From Deinandra increscens subsp. villosa (lineage: Eukaryota; Streptophyta; Magnoliopsida; Asterales; Asteraceae), in the NCBI GenBank assembly GCA_039602395.1, contig JBCNJP010000017.1, forward strand, positions 18,260,729 to 18,324,728: 64,000 bases of DNA, written 5' to 3'. The translations under genes were made by a program, and so were the position numbers. This document shows positions 45,361 to 60,234 of the stretch, piece after piece (the first letter of the stretch is position 1; the number at the start of each line of letters is the position of its first letter). A model generated the notes under the pieces. That model searched no databases and was not told where the DNA came from. It saw only the letters and a list, made by a program, of their open reading frames with translations.

Positions 45361-47197
45361 ATGAGGCAGCAGATTCTTACCCTTGCGAGAACAAGTCGGT
45401 AAAGTCTTCAACACTGTTATCTTTTATGCTTAACAACTTCAAACCATCGATGGTCAAATTCGTGGGGGCATAACCAACTACACTTTGTTGGGGTATAGCC
45501 ATTCTATTATACAACTGAACTTTCAAAAATTTATATTTATGATGATATATTGTAAATTTTAATCTGGAGTGTTATGCATTCTTGAATCAGAGGTACTTTT
45601 TAAACTTTTTGTATATGATTATCAATTTCAACACAGTTTTGGTTTCTCCATGCCAAATTAATGTTTGATGAAATACCTCAATGAAAAAAATAGTTTTAGT
45701 TGTTGTTTGCACAGATTATGTAAAATGAGCCATTATTTATATATGAGTTTTAAGGTCTTGAAATAACGCATGGCTTATCTATTGAGCTAGAGTATTTTGA
45801 AAAAAAATAGTATGTCTACTTTCATCATATTATATCTCAAACGCTAGCAACTTCAAGTTTTTTTTTTTTAATGGTTCATATTATATCATTAAAAACCAAA
45901 ATAAAGGTTACAATTCAGTCTGACATACGGGGCAAGCGGGCAATAAGCTGCGCCGCAAGCCCTTTTTGAATAGCAAAACCTAAGCGGATGAAAACAAGTT
46001 TGTTCCGGTGATGCCATAAACACCAAGTTCATTGTTGTTTCTAAGATTTTGTAAGTTATTCCGTTGATGGTTATTTATCTATTAGAATGTTGCACTTCAT
46101 GATCTTAATGCTGCAAATGCACGACCTCAAAGTGGACAACATATATTATCATTAATGGGTTAAATGATGATCAAATTTGCACTAATATGTTTGTTCGCTT
46201 CCGTTTGATGAACCTGATTTTGTTTCTTATCTTCTGTTTGATGTTTATCAAATCTGTCATGAGTATATGCTAATAAAAAAATTGTATGCGATAAAGAAGT
46301 AATCATGTTGAATATATATTGACACTGTGTTTTATAGTTGTTGGTGATGACTCATGGTTATGACTACTCTTTACATTTTCTTGCTCATTTATTATGAAAG
46401 TATGAACGTATCATTTACTTTATCATGTTTCAATATATATGTTGTTTGTTTTTTGTAATCAACATGAAAGTACGAGGCACATTGCCTCAATATAGGTTTT
46501 TGATTATTACTTTGTTCGATAGAAATTAGAAATAACTGAGACACTTTGAATAAACTTTTTGACAACTTTTTTTCCCTGACTTTTATCTTATAATGCATAC
46601 AGGATTACTAATATGTTTTTTAAAGTAGTTGTAAGTCCTGATGGCAATGTTTTGGTGAGTACATCTCAATCTCTCATAATCTGTAATTACCTCTCAAAAT
46701 TATGAGTATCTCTCATATATAATTTGTAAATACTGAACACTTTTTCTTATGTTATTATATTTTTAATCTTCTTTTAAGTTCTTTTAATTACTCAATCTTA
46801 AAACAAACTTTACTTTTATTCTGGTTTTCAGCCACTTCCACATGCGGCGTATCGAACTTATTTTGATGGTCTAGAATCTCATAACACCCTTACGATATGG
46901 GTTTCACCTGCATTGAATTGGCAGGTTCTTCTGTGGGAGGTAGTTGATACCTTATGTATCACCCACGGTTGGAGGTTAGTTATTGATGATGTTCCAATCT
47001 GATTTGGATACTTTCAGATTTTCCATGTTGTTGATCATACGAGGATCAATATGATGTTCTATCTGCCGAATGGTCTTGAGATTGAGCTTGAACCAGATCA
47101 GGAGCCACATCTTCATGCTGATATAGATCCTCCTATAGATGCTATTGTTGTTTTGAAGTGGATATGCATATGCACATCCACCTTCTTCAATCGTTAA
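45361..47197 (+). pseudogene. B3-domain gene, three exons, one nonsense codon
   Basis: Exon 1 (45,361-45,398) begins MRQQILTLARTS. Exon 2 (46,603-46,654) encodes FFKVVVSPDGNVL. Exon 3 starts at 46,832 with PLPHAAYRTYFDGLESHN, then ITHGWRLVIDDVP and, after an in-frame TGA (47,000-47,002), FGYFQIFHVVDHTRINMMF to a stop at 47,197. All junctions are GT-AG and phases fit. The G-W-x-x-F/V...D...G-x-F-x-V-F pattern is a B3 DNA-binding domain. With the TGA it yields only about 86 residues; reading past it the whole domain is present. It is either a recent pseudogene or carries a sequencing error. It sits inside the large CACTA element. Confidence 0.65.
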
Positions 47198-47616
47198 TGT
47201 CTTTTACCTGTTTTTTTTATCTATTATTTAGCAAGTAGAAAACACAAACTTATAAAAATAGTTATAGATTCAACAATTGCTATCATACATTAATCCCCAA
47301 ATTACTTCCCACCATTTTTCAAATTTCCCAAAATTCATTGATCAGTTCCTATTCAACTCCCTCTAACCAAAACTTTATCACCAAAACGATTCATTACTCT
47401 CTTCTTCCATATCACTAAAAGTTCATCTACCTAATTGATTGATCAGTTCCGGATTCATCACACTATCATCTTCAGAAGATCACTACCTATTTCCCGTCAG
47501 TATATATTAATTTCACTGTCATCTTCAGTAGATCATTTTCATCTCAATTATTTCATCTTAATTATTCCATCGCATTTATTTCATTAATTCTCTATTTATT
47601 TCACTGTCATCTACAG
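47198..47616. other. Intergenic or 5' leader of TNPA-type gene
   Basis: Holds the palindrome GTGGATATGCATATGCACATCCAC-like hairpin (47,158-47,181, overlapping the B3 end) and CT/AT-rich sequence with TTCACTGTCATCT repeated three times (about 47,510, 47,598), probably untranslated leader of the next gene. Confidence 0.4.
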
Positions 47617-47688
47617 GATTCATCTGATTTAACAATAGAAATTGAAGGTGAAGCATATGACAATGAATATTATTCGGAAGATGATGGA

Positions 47689-49227
47689 ATGTATAACAAT
47701 GCCAATCATTCGGATAATGAAGAGGAAATGGATAACAATATTGACGATGATTCGGGTGAAGAGGACATGGAAAACATTGATGCCCAAGTCGAAAATGATG
47801 CCCAAGTTGATACCCAAGTAGTCGACAATGAGAATGGGGAAGCCTCTGCTCCCCAAGCAAACAAGAGGGGGATGACGCGGTTGGTAAAGTGGCGTGCCAG
47901 ATTTGAGAAAAATGGTGAGGAAAAATGGCCACTAACATTTGATGCACTGGGAAGGGTTGGCGGGGTCCATAGAGCAAAATTTTCGAGTTTTATGGGAGAC
48001 ATTGTAAGGGCAGGGGTTGGATTGAGGTATCTAGAATGGAGGAAGGTGCCAATAGAGGACAAGAACAAAATGTGGGCAGCGATTCAGGTTATGAAACAGA
48101 TTAAACATTTTCTCATATTAGGTTTGTTATTGAATTCCATGCGACTAAAATATCCTGTCATATGTTATTTTTATAGAAATATTTCAAAATTGATGACTGT
48201 CGAAGGGGAGCTATAATGGTACGGCTTGGTGGGTTGCTAAGGAGTTTTAGAAAAAATATGTTGGAAAAACACATTCGTCCCAACCTAGCAAAACCCACCG
48301 TGCTTGAGAAAGTTCCAAAGATGTATCGCACTATTGTGAAAAAAGAAGACTGGGACAGATTTGTAGCATATACAAGATCTGAAGAATTCGAGGTTTTTAT
48401 TCAATTCAAACTGCAGATTTCATTAATTAAGTAAGCTAATAAGTGTTAATTAATGAGATTATAATTATATATCCTACTGTTCTGTTGGAAAGGCTGCGTC
48501 AAAGATTGGAAAAGAGGTTCGAGCAAATTATACTTATGATCATTCAATGGGGCGGGGAGGATACGTCTTTCTGAGAGAAAAACTGGTAATAAGCTAAGTG
48601 TGTTACACCCAGTCATGGTTAAGAACGTTTATGTTTCAAGTCTGATATATATTATTATTATAATACAAGGTACAAAACAAAGAAATTGCAGCTGATGATT
48701 GCCCCTCTCGAGCGTTTATGTGGAGGAAAGGAAGGGTAAATAAAGAGGGGGAATACAAAACCCCTGTGGTGAAGGGCATAGCAGATGATATAGTAAGTTT
48801 AATTGCTATATATATACCTAATTATTCACATGTTAAAAATTAACAGCACCTCATTAAATTAACTAAATTATATTACTGCAGGCCGAGAATGAAACAAAGA
48901 TAAATGCGGGGTCTGTGACAGTAGAACCGGGAACGGATGCCCTGACACTGGTCCTTGGCAAGGAAAGGGGTGGATACCTAAAAGGTATTGGGTATGGAGT
49001 GACTTCCCGTGGATATTGGGGTGCTCCAAAAGGGCGATCGAAAGAACGGATCGAAAAACTTGAGGCGGAACTAAAAAATGAAAGACAGCTGCGTGAGAAA
49101 AAGGATCAAGAGGTTGAGCGCCTCACTGATATGGTTAAATCACAGGATGAGAGAATTGATAAGCTTATGGCGGCTATGGAGTCTGTGATTCAAGATAAAC
49201 AAGTTCATAGAGCGTCTGTAAGGGACA

Positions 49228-49271
<44 letters not shown>

Positions 49272-50997
49272 TAATTAATTAACTAATTGAATTAATTGTA
49301 CGTAGGACATGATCAATTCTGCGCGCAATACATCGCGGAAACAATCTACTCAATCAAACTCATCTCAAAGGTCGGCCGATAAGGTACGGATTTGAAACAG
49401 TTCTGAATTTGAGTTGATCTGGAAGATTCTAGTTCATCTGGATGAACATGCGTCTCTACTTATAGTTCATCCGGATAGTTAGAGTTCATCCGGATAGTTA
49501 AAGTTCCTCAGGATAGGTAAGGTTCATCAGGATAGTAAAAAGTTCATCAGGATAGTTAGAGTTCATCGGGATAGTTAGAGTTGATCCGGAAGATTCTAGC
49601 TAGTTCATCTGGATGAACATGCGTCCCTAGTTATAGTTAACCATGTTGGTTATAGTTCATCCGGATAGTTAAAGTTCAGCAGTATAGGTAAAGTTCATCA
49701 GGATAGTTAAAGTTCATCAGGATAGTTAGAGTTGTTCCGGAATATAATTAATAATTAACTGTGCCGGCTATGATAAGTTCATCAGGATAGTTAAAGTTCA
49801 TCAGGATAGTTAACTAATGTTTAGCCGGTTATGATCGATATGATTTTATTAATTAATTGAATTGTAGGTCTCTTCTGCGACTCTATCACAACACACTCCT
49901 CCATCTACGACAGCGTCGCAAAAGGAAAGGGTAACTATTTTAATTTACACAGTTGTGTACTTCCCTTATAACTAATTGCTATATGATCATTTAATTAAAT
50001 GCTGATGCTGTCTTTAGGTGAGAAAGAGAAAAATGACAGAAGCAGCAGCTGCTGCAGCCAGTGATGCTGGGGCATCAGAGCAGGAAGTGGTATATATATA
50101 TATATATATAATTAATTTAGAAATTTGACAAATCGCTTTGACGTTATCGTTAATTAATATATATGTTACTAATCAGTTAATTACATGGTGTCAATTTAGG
50201 AAAAGAATAAGAGACATGCAAAACCTGCAGCTCCTAAGAAGAGTGATCTTCAGTTGGAAAAACCAAATAATTATGATGCCATTGCAGCTGCTACCGATCT
50301 GCAGCCAGTAATCCAAGAAGTATATAGATTAGTATATACCACAATTTTTGTATTCTATTTTTTACTTTAATTAATTAATTGTTTATATATATATGCTATA
50401 ATTAATATTATTATTATTATTATGTCACTTCTGATCAGGGGAGCCAAACTGCGACGTTGCACATGGAGGGGGATCCACTGAACGTCGTGGGAATGGCTGA
50501 ATTATTACCAAAACAAAAAGATGAGAAGATTCATGGAAGTCCATTAGCTCCTGGTTGCCGTAGAATTAGAGTTTATCAGGTCAAAAAGGGTGCAACATTT
50601 TTACCATTCCCAGTAGATGGTAAAACAACGCTTTCGGAGGTTGAAAATAAATATATTATTGCATGGCCGATGAACCGAATGATCCTTCATTCTAATAACA
50701 AGTCAGATAGATCACAACCGGTTGATCATTCTACGGTGCAAAAAGTATTGGAACAACCACAGGTAATTACTACATTAATTAATCGTATCCGCTAATTAAT
50801 TAACTTTTTATATATATATATATATATTATATATATCTGATCGGTCTTATTTGTCATGTTTCCAGGTAAATAATGATCGGAAAAAGATGCCGAAAGTGTA
50901 CGTAACACCAAACCAGCTGAAGAATCAAAATGTGATAAATAGAAAAATCACACGGCACCAGCAGAAGCAGCTGATCAGCACGGACAAGAAATTATAA
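47689..50997 (+). CDS. CACTA accessory transposase (TNPA-like, Ptta/En/Spm), intact
   Basis: TNPA-type proteins bind the subterminal repeats of CACTA elements and work with TNPD in transposition. Eleven exons can be joined: 47,689-48,087; 48,177-48,392; 48,493-48,585; 48,670-48,792; 48,882-49,217; 49,306-49,383; 49,868-49,930; 50,018-50,089; 50,200-50,319; 50,439-50,762; 50,866-50,997. Every intron is GT-AG and phase 0, and the joined frame of about 650 codons has no stop. Order: acidic N-terminus; core Ptta/En/Spm domain (KRGMTRLVKWRARFEKNG, LLRSFRKNMLEKHI, DDCPSRAFMWRKGR); VEPGTDALTLVLGKERGG, which is highly shared with the copy at 58.4 kb; a coiled coil (ERIEKLEAELKNERQLREKK); a Ser/Ala-rich hinge; and a C-terminal domain (IHGSPLAPGCRRIRVYQVKK). 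The start may lie further upstream, since the frame is open back to a splice acceptor at 47,616. Confidence 0.85.
49395..49830 (+). repeat. 20-bp minisatellite in an intron
   Basis: At least a dozen imperfect units of AGTTCATCAGGATAGTTA with C/A and A/G variants fill most of the longest intron of the TNPA-type gene (between exons 6 and 7). Confidence 0.85.
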
Positions 50998-51149
50998 TTA
51001 ATTATTATAGAAATTAAACTTTGATTAGCTAGTGTCGTATGTTATCTTTTTGAACAGCGTCATGATTAGTGTATGTACATTAATTTTTAATTATAATATA
51101 TGATTTTTAAGGTTTCTCTATACTAATTAATTAATATATAATTAATTGT

Positions 51150-52202
51150 AATTAATTAAGAAAATATATGTGACCATATATATAATACCAAAGGCCACAC
51201 TTTTTATATTTTAACGTGGCCGTTGCCACCATTTGGCCACGCTTATTGGGACAAATTATCTGATTTCAACTACCCTTTGGCCACTTTTTTTTTTTCCAAT
51301 TATATGTGGCTAAAACACAAATATACGTGACCATATAATACCAAAGGTCACGCTTTTTATATCTTAACGTGGTCGTTGCCACCATTTGGCCACGCGTATT
51401 GGGACAAAATATCTGATTTCAACTACCCTTTAGCCACTTTTTTTTCCAAATATATGTGGCTAAAACACAAATATACGTGACCATATAATACCAAAGGCCA
51501 CGCTTTTTATATTTTAATGTGGCAGTTGCCACCCTTTGGCCACGCTTATTGGGACAAAATTTATGATTTCAGCAACCCATTTGGCCACGTTTTTTCATAT
51601 CATATGTGGCTAAAACACAAATATACGTGACCATATAATACCAAAGGCCACGTTATTCATATTTTAACGTGGCGGTTGCCACCCTTTGGCCACGCGTATT
51701 GGGACAAAAATTATAATTTCAGCAACCCATTTGGCCACGGTTTTTTATAACATATGTGGCTAAAACACAAATATACGTGACCATATAATACCAAAGGCCA
51801 CGCCATTCATATTTTAACGTGGCCGTTGCCACCCTTTGGCCACTCGTACTGTGACAAAATGTATGATTTCAGCAACCCTTTGGCCACGTATTTTTATAAT
51901 GTATGTGGCTAAAACACGAATATACGTGACCATAAAATACCAAAGGCCACGTTAACCAAACACATGTGGCCGTTGGAACCCTTTCGCCACGCTTTTCTGA
52001 AGAATTGTTTGATTACAACAACAAATATTGGTACCCTTTAGCCACGCTTATAGGTGGCTTCAGCCACTGATATTGTAACGTGGCCGTAGGGTACATATGG
52101 TGACGGCACCTATGGTGTCGTTTGGAATGAAAAAAAAAAACGTGACAAAACACCTTTTGTCACGGTTTTTTTCCGTGGCCAAAGGTTAGTTTTGACGTAG
52201 TG
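51150..52202 (+). mobile_element. Right end of nested CACTA with 150-bp subterminal array
   Basis: About six units of 150 bp each contain GTGGCTAAAACACAAATATA, CGTGACCATATAATACCAAA and GGCCACG in both orientations. GTGGCTAAAACAC recurs at 51,306, 51,456, 51,606, 51,756 and 51,905. The terminus is TTAGTTTTGACGTAGTG; the reverse starts CACTACGTCAAAAC. Motif set and terminus differ from the larger CACTA. The intact TNPA-type gene just upstream belongs to this element. Its left terminus was not found. Confidence 0.8.
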
Positions 52203-54202
52203 TTTAGACTAACCAAGCTAGCAAAATCTAAACAATACCCTTGTGGGACCCTTAAGTTGTATAATGTGTTTCACAAAACTTGTCTTTCCCAGCCGGTGTT
52301 AATGTGTAGCTTGTTGGCGGGAGCTTAATTGTGTTGCCATTTGTCGTAGGTTTTAACTCTGGCCTTATGCCCATATCGACCAAATCTAGACGAGATTCAT
52401 ATCCGTCTTTCGTCTTTCCTTGAATGATTAACAGTGTTCCAATCAGACTCTCCGCCACATTCTTTTCAATATGCATAAAATCTATAAAATGGTTGACATA
52501 ATTAAACCGCCAATATTCAAGTTCCTTATGCCATATGTTAAACTTCTTCCAGTAGGGTTTTTCTTTGGTCGCATGGTCTGATATACCCAATACTTGAGTC
52601 CCTTATTTTTTTAAATCTTCCCACCTCTCCCGTTGGAAGTTTCTAGGATGCTGGATGCATTATTCTTGTGACTGGCCTTACCCCATTTATTTATAATATA
52701 CTGGGCCTCATTATATATTTCTTCCCCACTCTTAGGTATTGGTGTAGAACGAAGCTCTTTTTTTCCATCGAATGCCTTCTTTTGCCTTCTGAACGCATGG
52801 TCATAAGGTAGATAACGTCTGTTTCCAGCATAACATTGCTTGTTTGACCTTTTAAGTCTCACACAGTTTGTTTCTTGGCCACACACTACATAACCTTTGA
52901 ACCCACTATATGGACAGCCATAAAGTGTACCAAGGGCATGATAATCGTTTATCGTCCATAACACAACATAGCGTAGCATAAACCTTTCTTGTTTAACTGC
53001 ATCGAATGTTTCGACCCCTATATCGAATAAGATTCTTAGATCTTCAACCAACGGTGCTAAATATACATCAATATCGTTACCTGGTGTTCCGGATATCAAT
53101 AACGTCAGCATGATGAACTTTCTTTTCATACACAACGATGGTGGAAGGTTGTAAATGACAGCTAAAACTGGCCATACACCGTGGTGTCGATTTCCTCTAT
53201 TAACATCCACCCCGTTAGCTGAAATACCTAGACGCAAATTTCTTAGATCGCCTTTAATTTGTTCATACCGGTTATCTATAGCAGCCTAAGCGGGGCAATC
53301 TGCCGGATGACGTAAAACACCATCTTTTATTCTTTTGTCTTCGTGCATGTCAAATGACTTGCGGTGGTCTCAGACTGAAATAGTCTTTGTAGGCGTGGAA
53401 TGATGGGAAAGTACCACAACACTTTTGTTGGGATGTTATCGTATGTTACCTTTTTAACCTCATCCACCTTCCATCTTGATTTTCCACAAGTGGGACAAAG
53501 TATATTACTTTCGTACACTCCCTTGTAAAGAATGCAGTCGTTGATAAATGCGTGTATTTTCTCATAACCTGAGCCCATTGCTTTGAACGTCTTCTTAACC
53601 TCGTATGCACTAGTGGCCATTTCATTAACTTCGGGTAGCATCCTTTTTATCAAAATCAGAAAGTCAGTAAAGAATTTATCAGAAACCCTATACTTACTCT
53701 TCAAGTTGGTAAGTTGTAGGAGCGCGGACAACTTCGTGAAGTCGGGACACCCTTTGTAAAGTGGCTTCTCAGCATCCTCAATCAGTTTTATGAACTTCGC
53801 ATGATCACGGTCGGTCGTGAAATTTTCTTTTGTAGCTCCAACCATATCTACTGTTTGTGCGACATCAGTTGGCGGCATTTCCGATGTAAAAAAAGTTGTG
53901 TCCATTTCATAGTTGTCTTCAAAAGCCTGATCATCATAACGTTTTGGAAGCGTATGCTTTTCTCCATGCTTAATCCTTATGGTATAGGTTTGATCTATTC
54001 CATATCTGAGCAAGTGATGTTCTACTTCCCCTAGGCTTTGTAAAATGTGGTTGACACGATGTTCACATGGACACGGAATTTCTATTTTTTTCCAATTTTT
54101 GCTAGGGTTCTTTAAGTTGGCGACTTCATATTCTATAAAACTATGAACTCCGTCATAATACTCCTGTTTGGTTCTATTCGTTGATATCCAAGACTTGTCC
54201 AT
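52203..54202 (-). pseudogene. CACTA TNPD transposase, truncated and broken
   Basis: TNPD is the catalytic CACTA transposase. The start MDKSWISTNRTKQEYYDGV and PCPCEHRVNHILQS form the transposase-associated N-terminal domain. The TNP2 domain follows: PLYKGCPDFTKLSALLQL, GYEKIHAFINDCILYK, CPTCGKSRWK, YFPIIPRLQRLF, then LRNLRLGISANGVDVN, TPGNDIDVYLAPLVEDL and LLWTINDY-like VVLWTINDYHALG, and FNYVNHFIDFMHIEKNVAES and KTKDGYESRLDLVDMGIRPE. Breaks: a frame change near 53,370, TAG near 53,287, TAA near 52,608, and a frame change near 52,255. The frame is cut at 52,203 by the terminus of the nested CACTA just before the C-terminal domains. Confidence 0.88.
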
Positions 54203-54639
54203 CTTTGAAGTGCCGATAGATTGTAAATGGATAAGAAAACAGACTAGTGAATAACGCAATCAGATCAACGAGATAAACATATATAAGACCAGTTCACATA
54301 AATGGATTCAATTCATGACTTTGTCCTATAGCTATTTTATTCAACAACTAAATCGAAATAACAACAACAATTATATTGAAATAGTAACAATGTATATTGT
54401 CTTCTATACCTTACAATCATGCAAACCAATCACAATCGGGTGAATCTCCTGACAATCGCACAATTGAAGACACGAATGGTATAACCCTAGTTCGTATTTC
54501 TGTGAATGAATCTGGGTTCAGAGTATGTAATAATTGGTTTTGATCGAATATACAGGTTTAGAATATTTACCCTACGTGGTTTGTTAATGAAACTAGCCGG
54601 CTAGAGCCATGCTCGTTTTGAGTTAACCGACCCACCCTC

Positions 54640-55570
54640 GGAGAGTTAATCAAGTAACATTGGAGTTGATTATCCACATTTGAGTATATTAGGCCCAATG
54701 ATAGTATGTGTGGGCCCATTGGGTTACTATTAAGCCTAATGATAGTTGATTATCGATATTTGAGTAGACTAGGCCCACTAATAGTATGTTTGGGCTCATG
54801 GCCCAATGAGAGTATGTGTGGGCCCATTGGGTTTCTATTAAGCTCAATGATAGTTGACTATTGACATTTGAGTCAACTAGGCCCATGGCCTAATGATAGT
54901 ATGTGTGGGCCCATTGGGTTACTACTAAGCCCAATGATAGTTGATTATCGACATTTGAGTAGACTAGGCCCACTAATAGTATGTTTGGGCCATGGCCAAA
55001 TGATAGTATGTGTGGGCCCATTGGGTTACTATTACGCCTAATGATAGTTAATTATCGAAATTTGAGTCGACTAGGCAAACTGATCCCTGTATGTTCGGGC
55101 CAATATCCCAATGATAGTATGTGTACCCATTGGGTTACTACAATAATAGTTGATTATCGACATTTGAGTCGACTACGCCCACTAATAGTATGTTTGGGCC
55201 CATAGCCCAATTATAGCATGTGTGGGCCCATTGGGTTACTATTAAGCCCAATGATAGTGTGTGTGGGCCCACTAGGTTACTATTAAGCCTAATGATAGTT
55301 GATTATCGACATTTGAGTCGACTAGGCAAACCGATCCCTGTATGTTCGAGCCAATGTCCCAATCATAGTGTGTGTGGGCCTATTGTTGATTATCGACATT
55401 TGAGTCGACTAGGCCAACTGAAAGTATGTTTGGCCTAATGGCCCAATGATAGTATGTTTGGGCCCATTGGGTTACTATTAAGCCCAATGATAGTTGATTA
55501 TCCACAGTTGAGTCGACTAGGCCCATTGATAGTTGATTATCCACTGTTTTATTATTAAGCCCATAGATAC
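54640..55570. repeat. GGCCCATTGGG minisatellite
   Basis: About nine irregular units carry AGTATGTGTGGGCCCATTGG, GTTACTATTAAGCCCAATGA and TAGTTGATTATCGACATTTG. Units are about 87-109 bp apart with partial copies, so a higher-order pattern exists. TGGGCCCA and TGGGCC words resemble TCP/site-II type plant promoter elements. Confidence 0.85.
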
Positions 55571-55599
55571 TTGATAACCCACTTTGGATATAATCGCCA

Positions 55600-56175
55600 T
55601 CAAATTAAAAACAATCGAAGCCAATCGGCCATAATCGACTCCATTTGTGTATTGTCGAATCAATTAGTCATAGTACAACTCAATCGACTACATATTTGTA
55701 TTATTGTCTCAAAATGGTAATACTCGAGCTAATTTAGAGACAATCGACTGAATATGTAAATTATCGACACAAACTAGTCATACCCAAACTCATTAATGGA
55801 TGATCGACGCCATATGTATATTATCTACTCAAAGTGGGATGATCGCCTCCATTGTCTATTATCGACTCCAATTGGTCATAGACCAACTCATTTGGTCATA
55901 ATCGACTCGATTAGTGTAATATCGACTGGAATTGGCATTAGTCGAGATCATATAGTGATAAATGACCCCATATGTGTATTATCAACTCAAATTGGGATGA
56001 TCGAACCCATTGTGTATTATTGACTGATCGAATTTGTCATAGTCCAACTTATTTGGTGATAATCGAAGATATTAGTTTATTGCCGACTTGAATTAGCATT
56101 AGTCGTACTCATTATTTGATAATCGACCCCATTGGTCTATTATCGACTCAAATTTATCAATGTCCATTCTCGAAT
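55600..56175. repeat. Degenerate ATCGACTC repeat
   Basis: Loose repeats of TATTATCGACTCAAATTGG, GTCATAGTCCAACTCATTTG and GATAATCGAC follow the first minisatellite; they share the TATCGAC core and may be its older relatives. Confidence 0.6.
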
Positions 56176-56901
56176 ACAATCGTCATAATCCACCAAATTT
56201 TTTCAAACACATTCATAACACAAAGCAACTTACTTTATTTATTTACATAAATTTAATTGATCAAATATTTTTAATATAAAAAGTTATTATGTTATCTTTA
56301 TAAAGGAAGTCTAATTATGTCACATTTTAAATAGTCTTATAATACAATTATTTTAATAACTTATACCTTAAACGTTTTATAAATTTGTTTTCACAATTAT
56401 AGGGGATGAAAATTTCAAAACTTTCTAAACCTTTCCTCTACGGTTTTCTTCAAATGTATTAGGTTAAAGGTAATCAGATCTTTTATTGGCGCCGTGAACA
56501 TTTGAAACTCAGCTCCCAAAAAATTAAAAAAATTGAACATTTTCATTTGAACATTTTCAATTGGCGCTTTCGAATCCTATATTCTCGATATCATTATGGT
56601 TCATTCAACACCAGTTATCGGTTTCTATACTCAAAGTTGATTGACTTGCTCCGGAAAGAGGGTGATTGTTCATCAAGATTTTGTAGATCATCTTCTTTTA
56701 CAATTAAGGTTTGTGATGGTTTAATTATGTTTGTTCTTCGATCAACTATATGGTTGTATGTTTATTTTGAAGTAACACTATTCATTGCATGTACGTGCTG
56801 ATTTATATTTAATGTTTAAACTTTGGTTGTACGTTTAGTATGAATCAATAATTTTCATTGTTCTATGTCTTGTGTTGTTACTTTGTGACGCTTTTTAGGT
56901 C

Positions 56902-60104
<3,203 letters not shown>

Positions 60105-60234
60105 TTATATTTTAGAGGGATGCATATATGTAATAATGTACTCATGGTTAATTATATATATGTGGAACATTTTAATTTTATTTAATAATATTTTTTTAGC
60201 GTTTCATATGTCAATTTATTAGTATTATTAATTT

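Larger units (their letters stand above)
54203..56901. other. Region between divergent CACTA genes
   Basis: TNPD runs left and TNPA runs right from this 2.7-kb segment, so it should hold both promoters. Most of it is minisatellite (next two entries). The last 700 bp are AT-rich with a possible leader and splice acceptor (GACGCTTTTTAG) just before the TNPA ATG. Confidence 0.55.

Noticed and set aside
40971..52202. Pairing of the terminus at 40,971 with the terminus at 52,202 as one CACTA element
   Set aside because: After CACTA the two ends differ (GTACAAAA... against CGTCAAAAC...) and the subterminal motifs differ (GTCAC against GGCCACG); 62,207 is a much better partner.
54640..55570. CRISPR-like array of spaced repeats
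   Set aside because: Units are irregular, the intervening sequences are themselves repeated, and the genome is a plant; it is a minisatellite.
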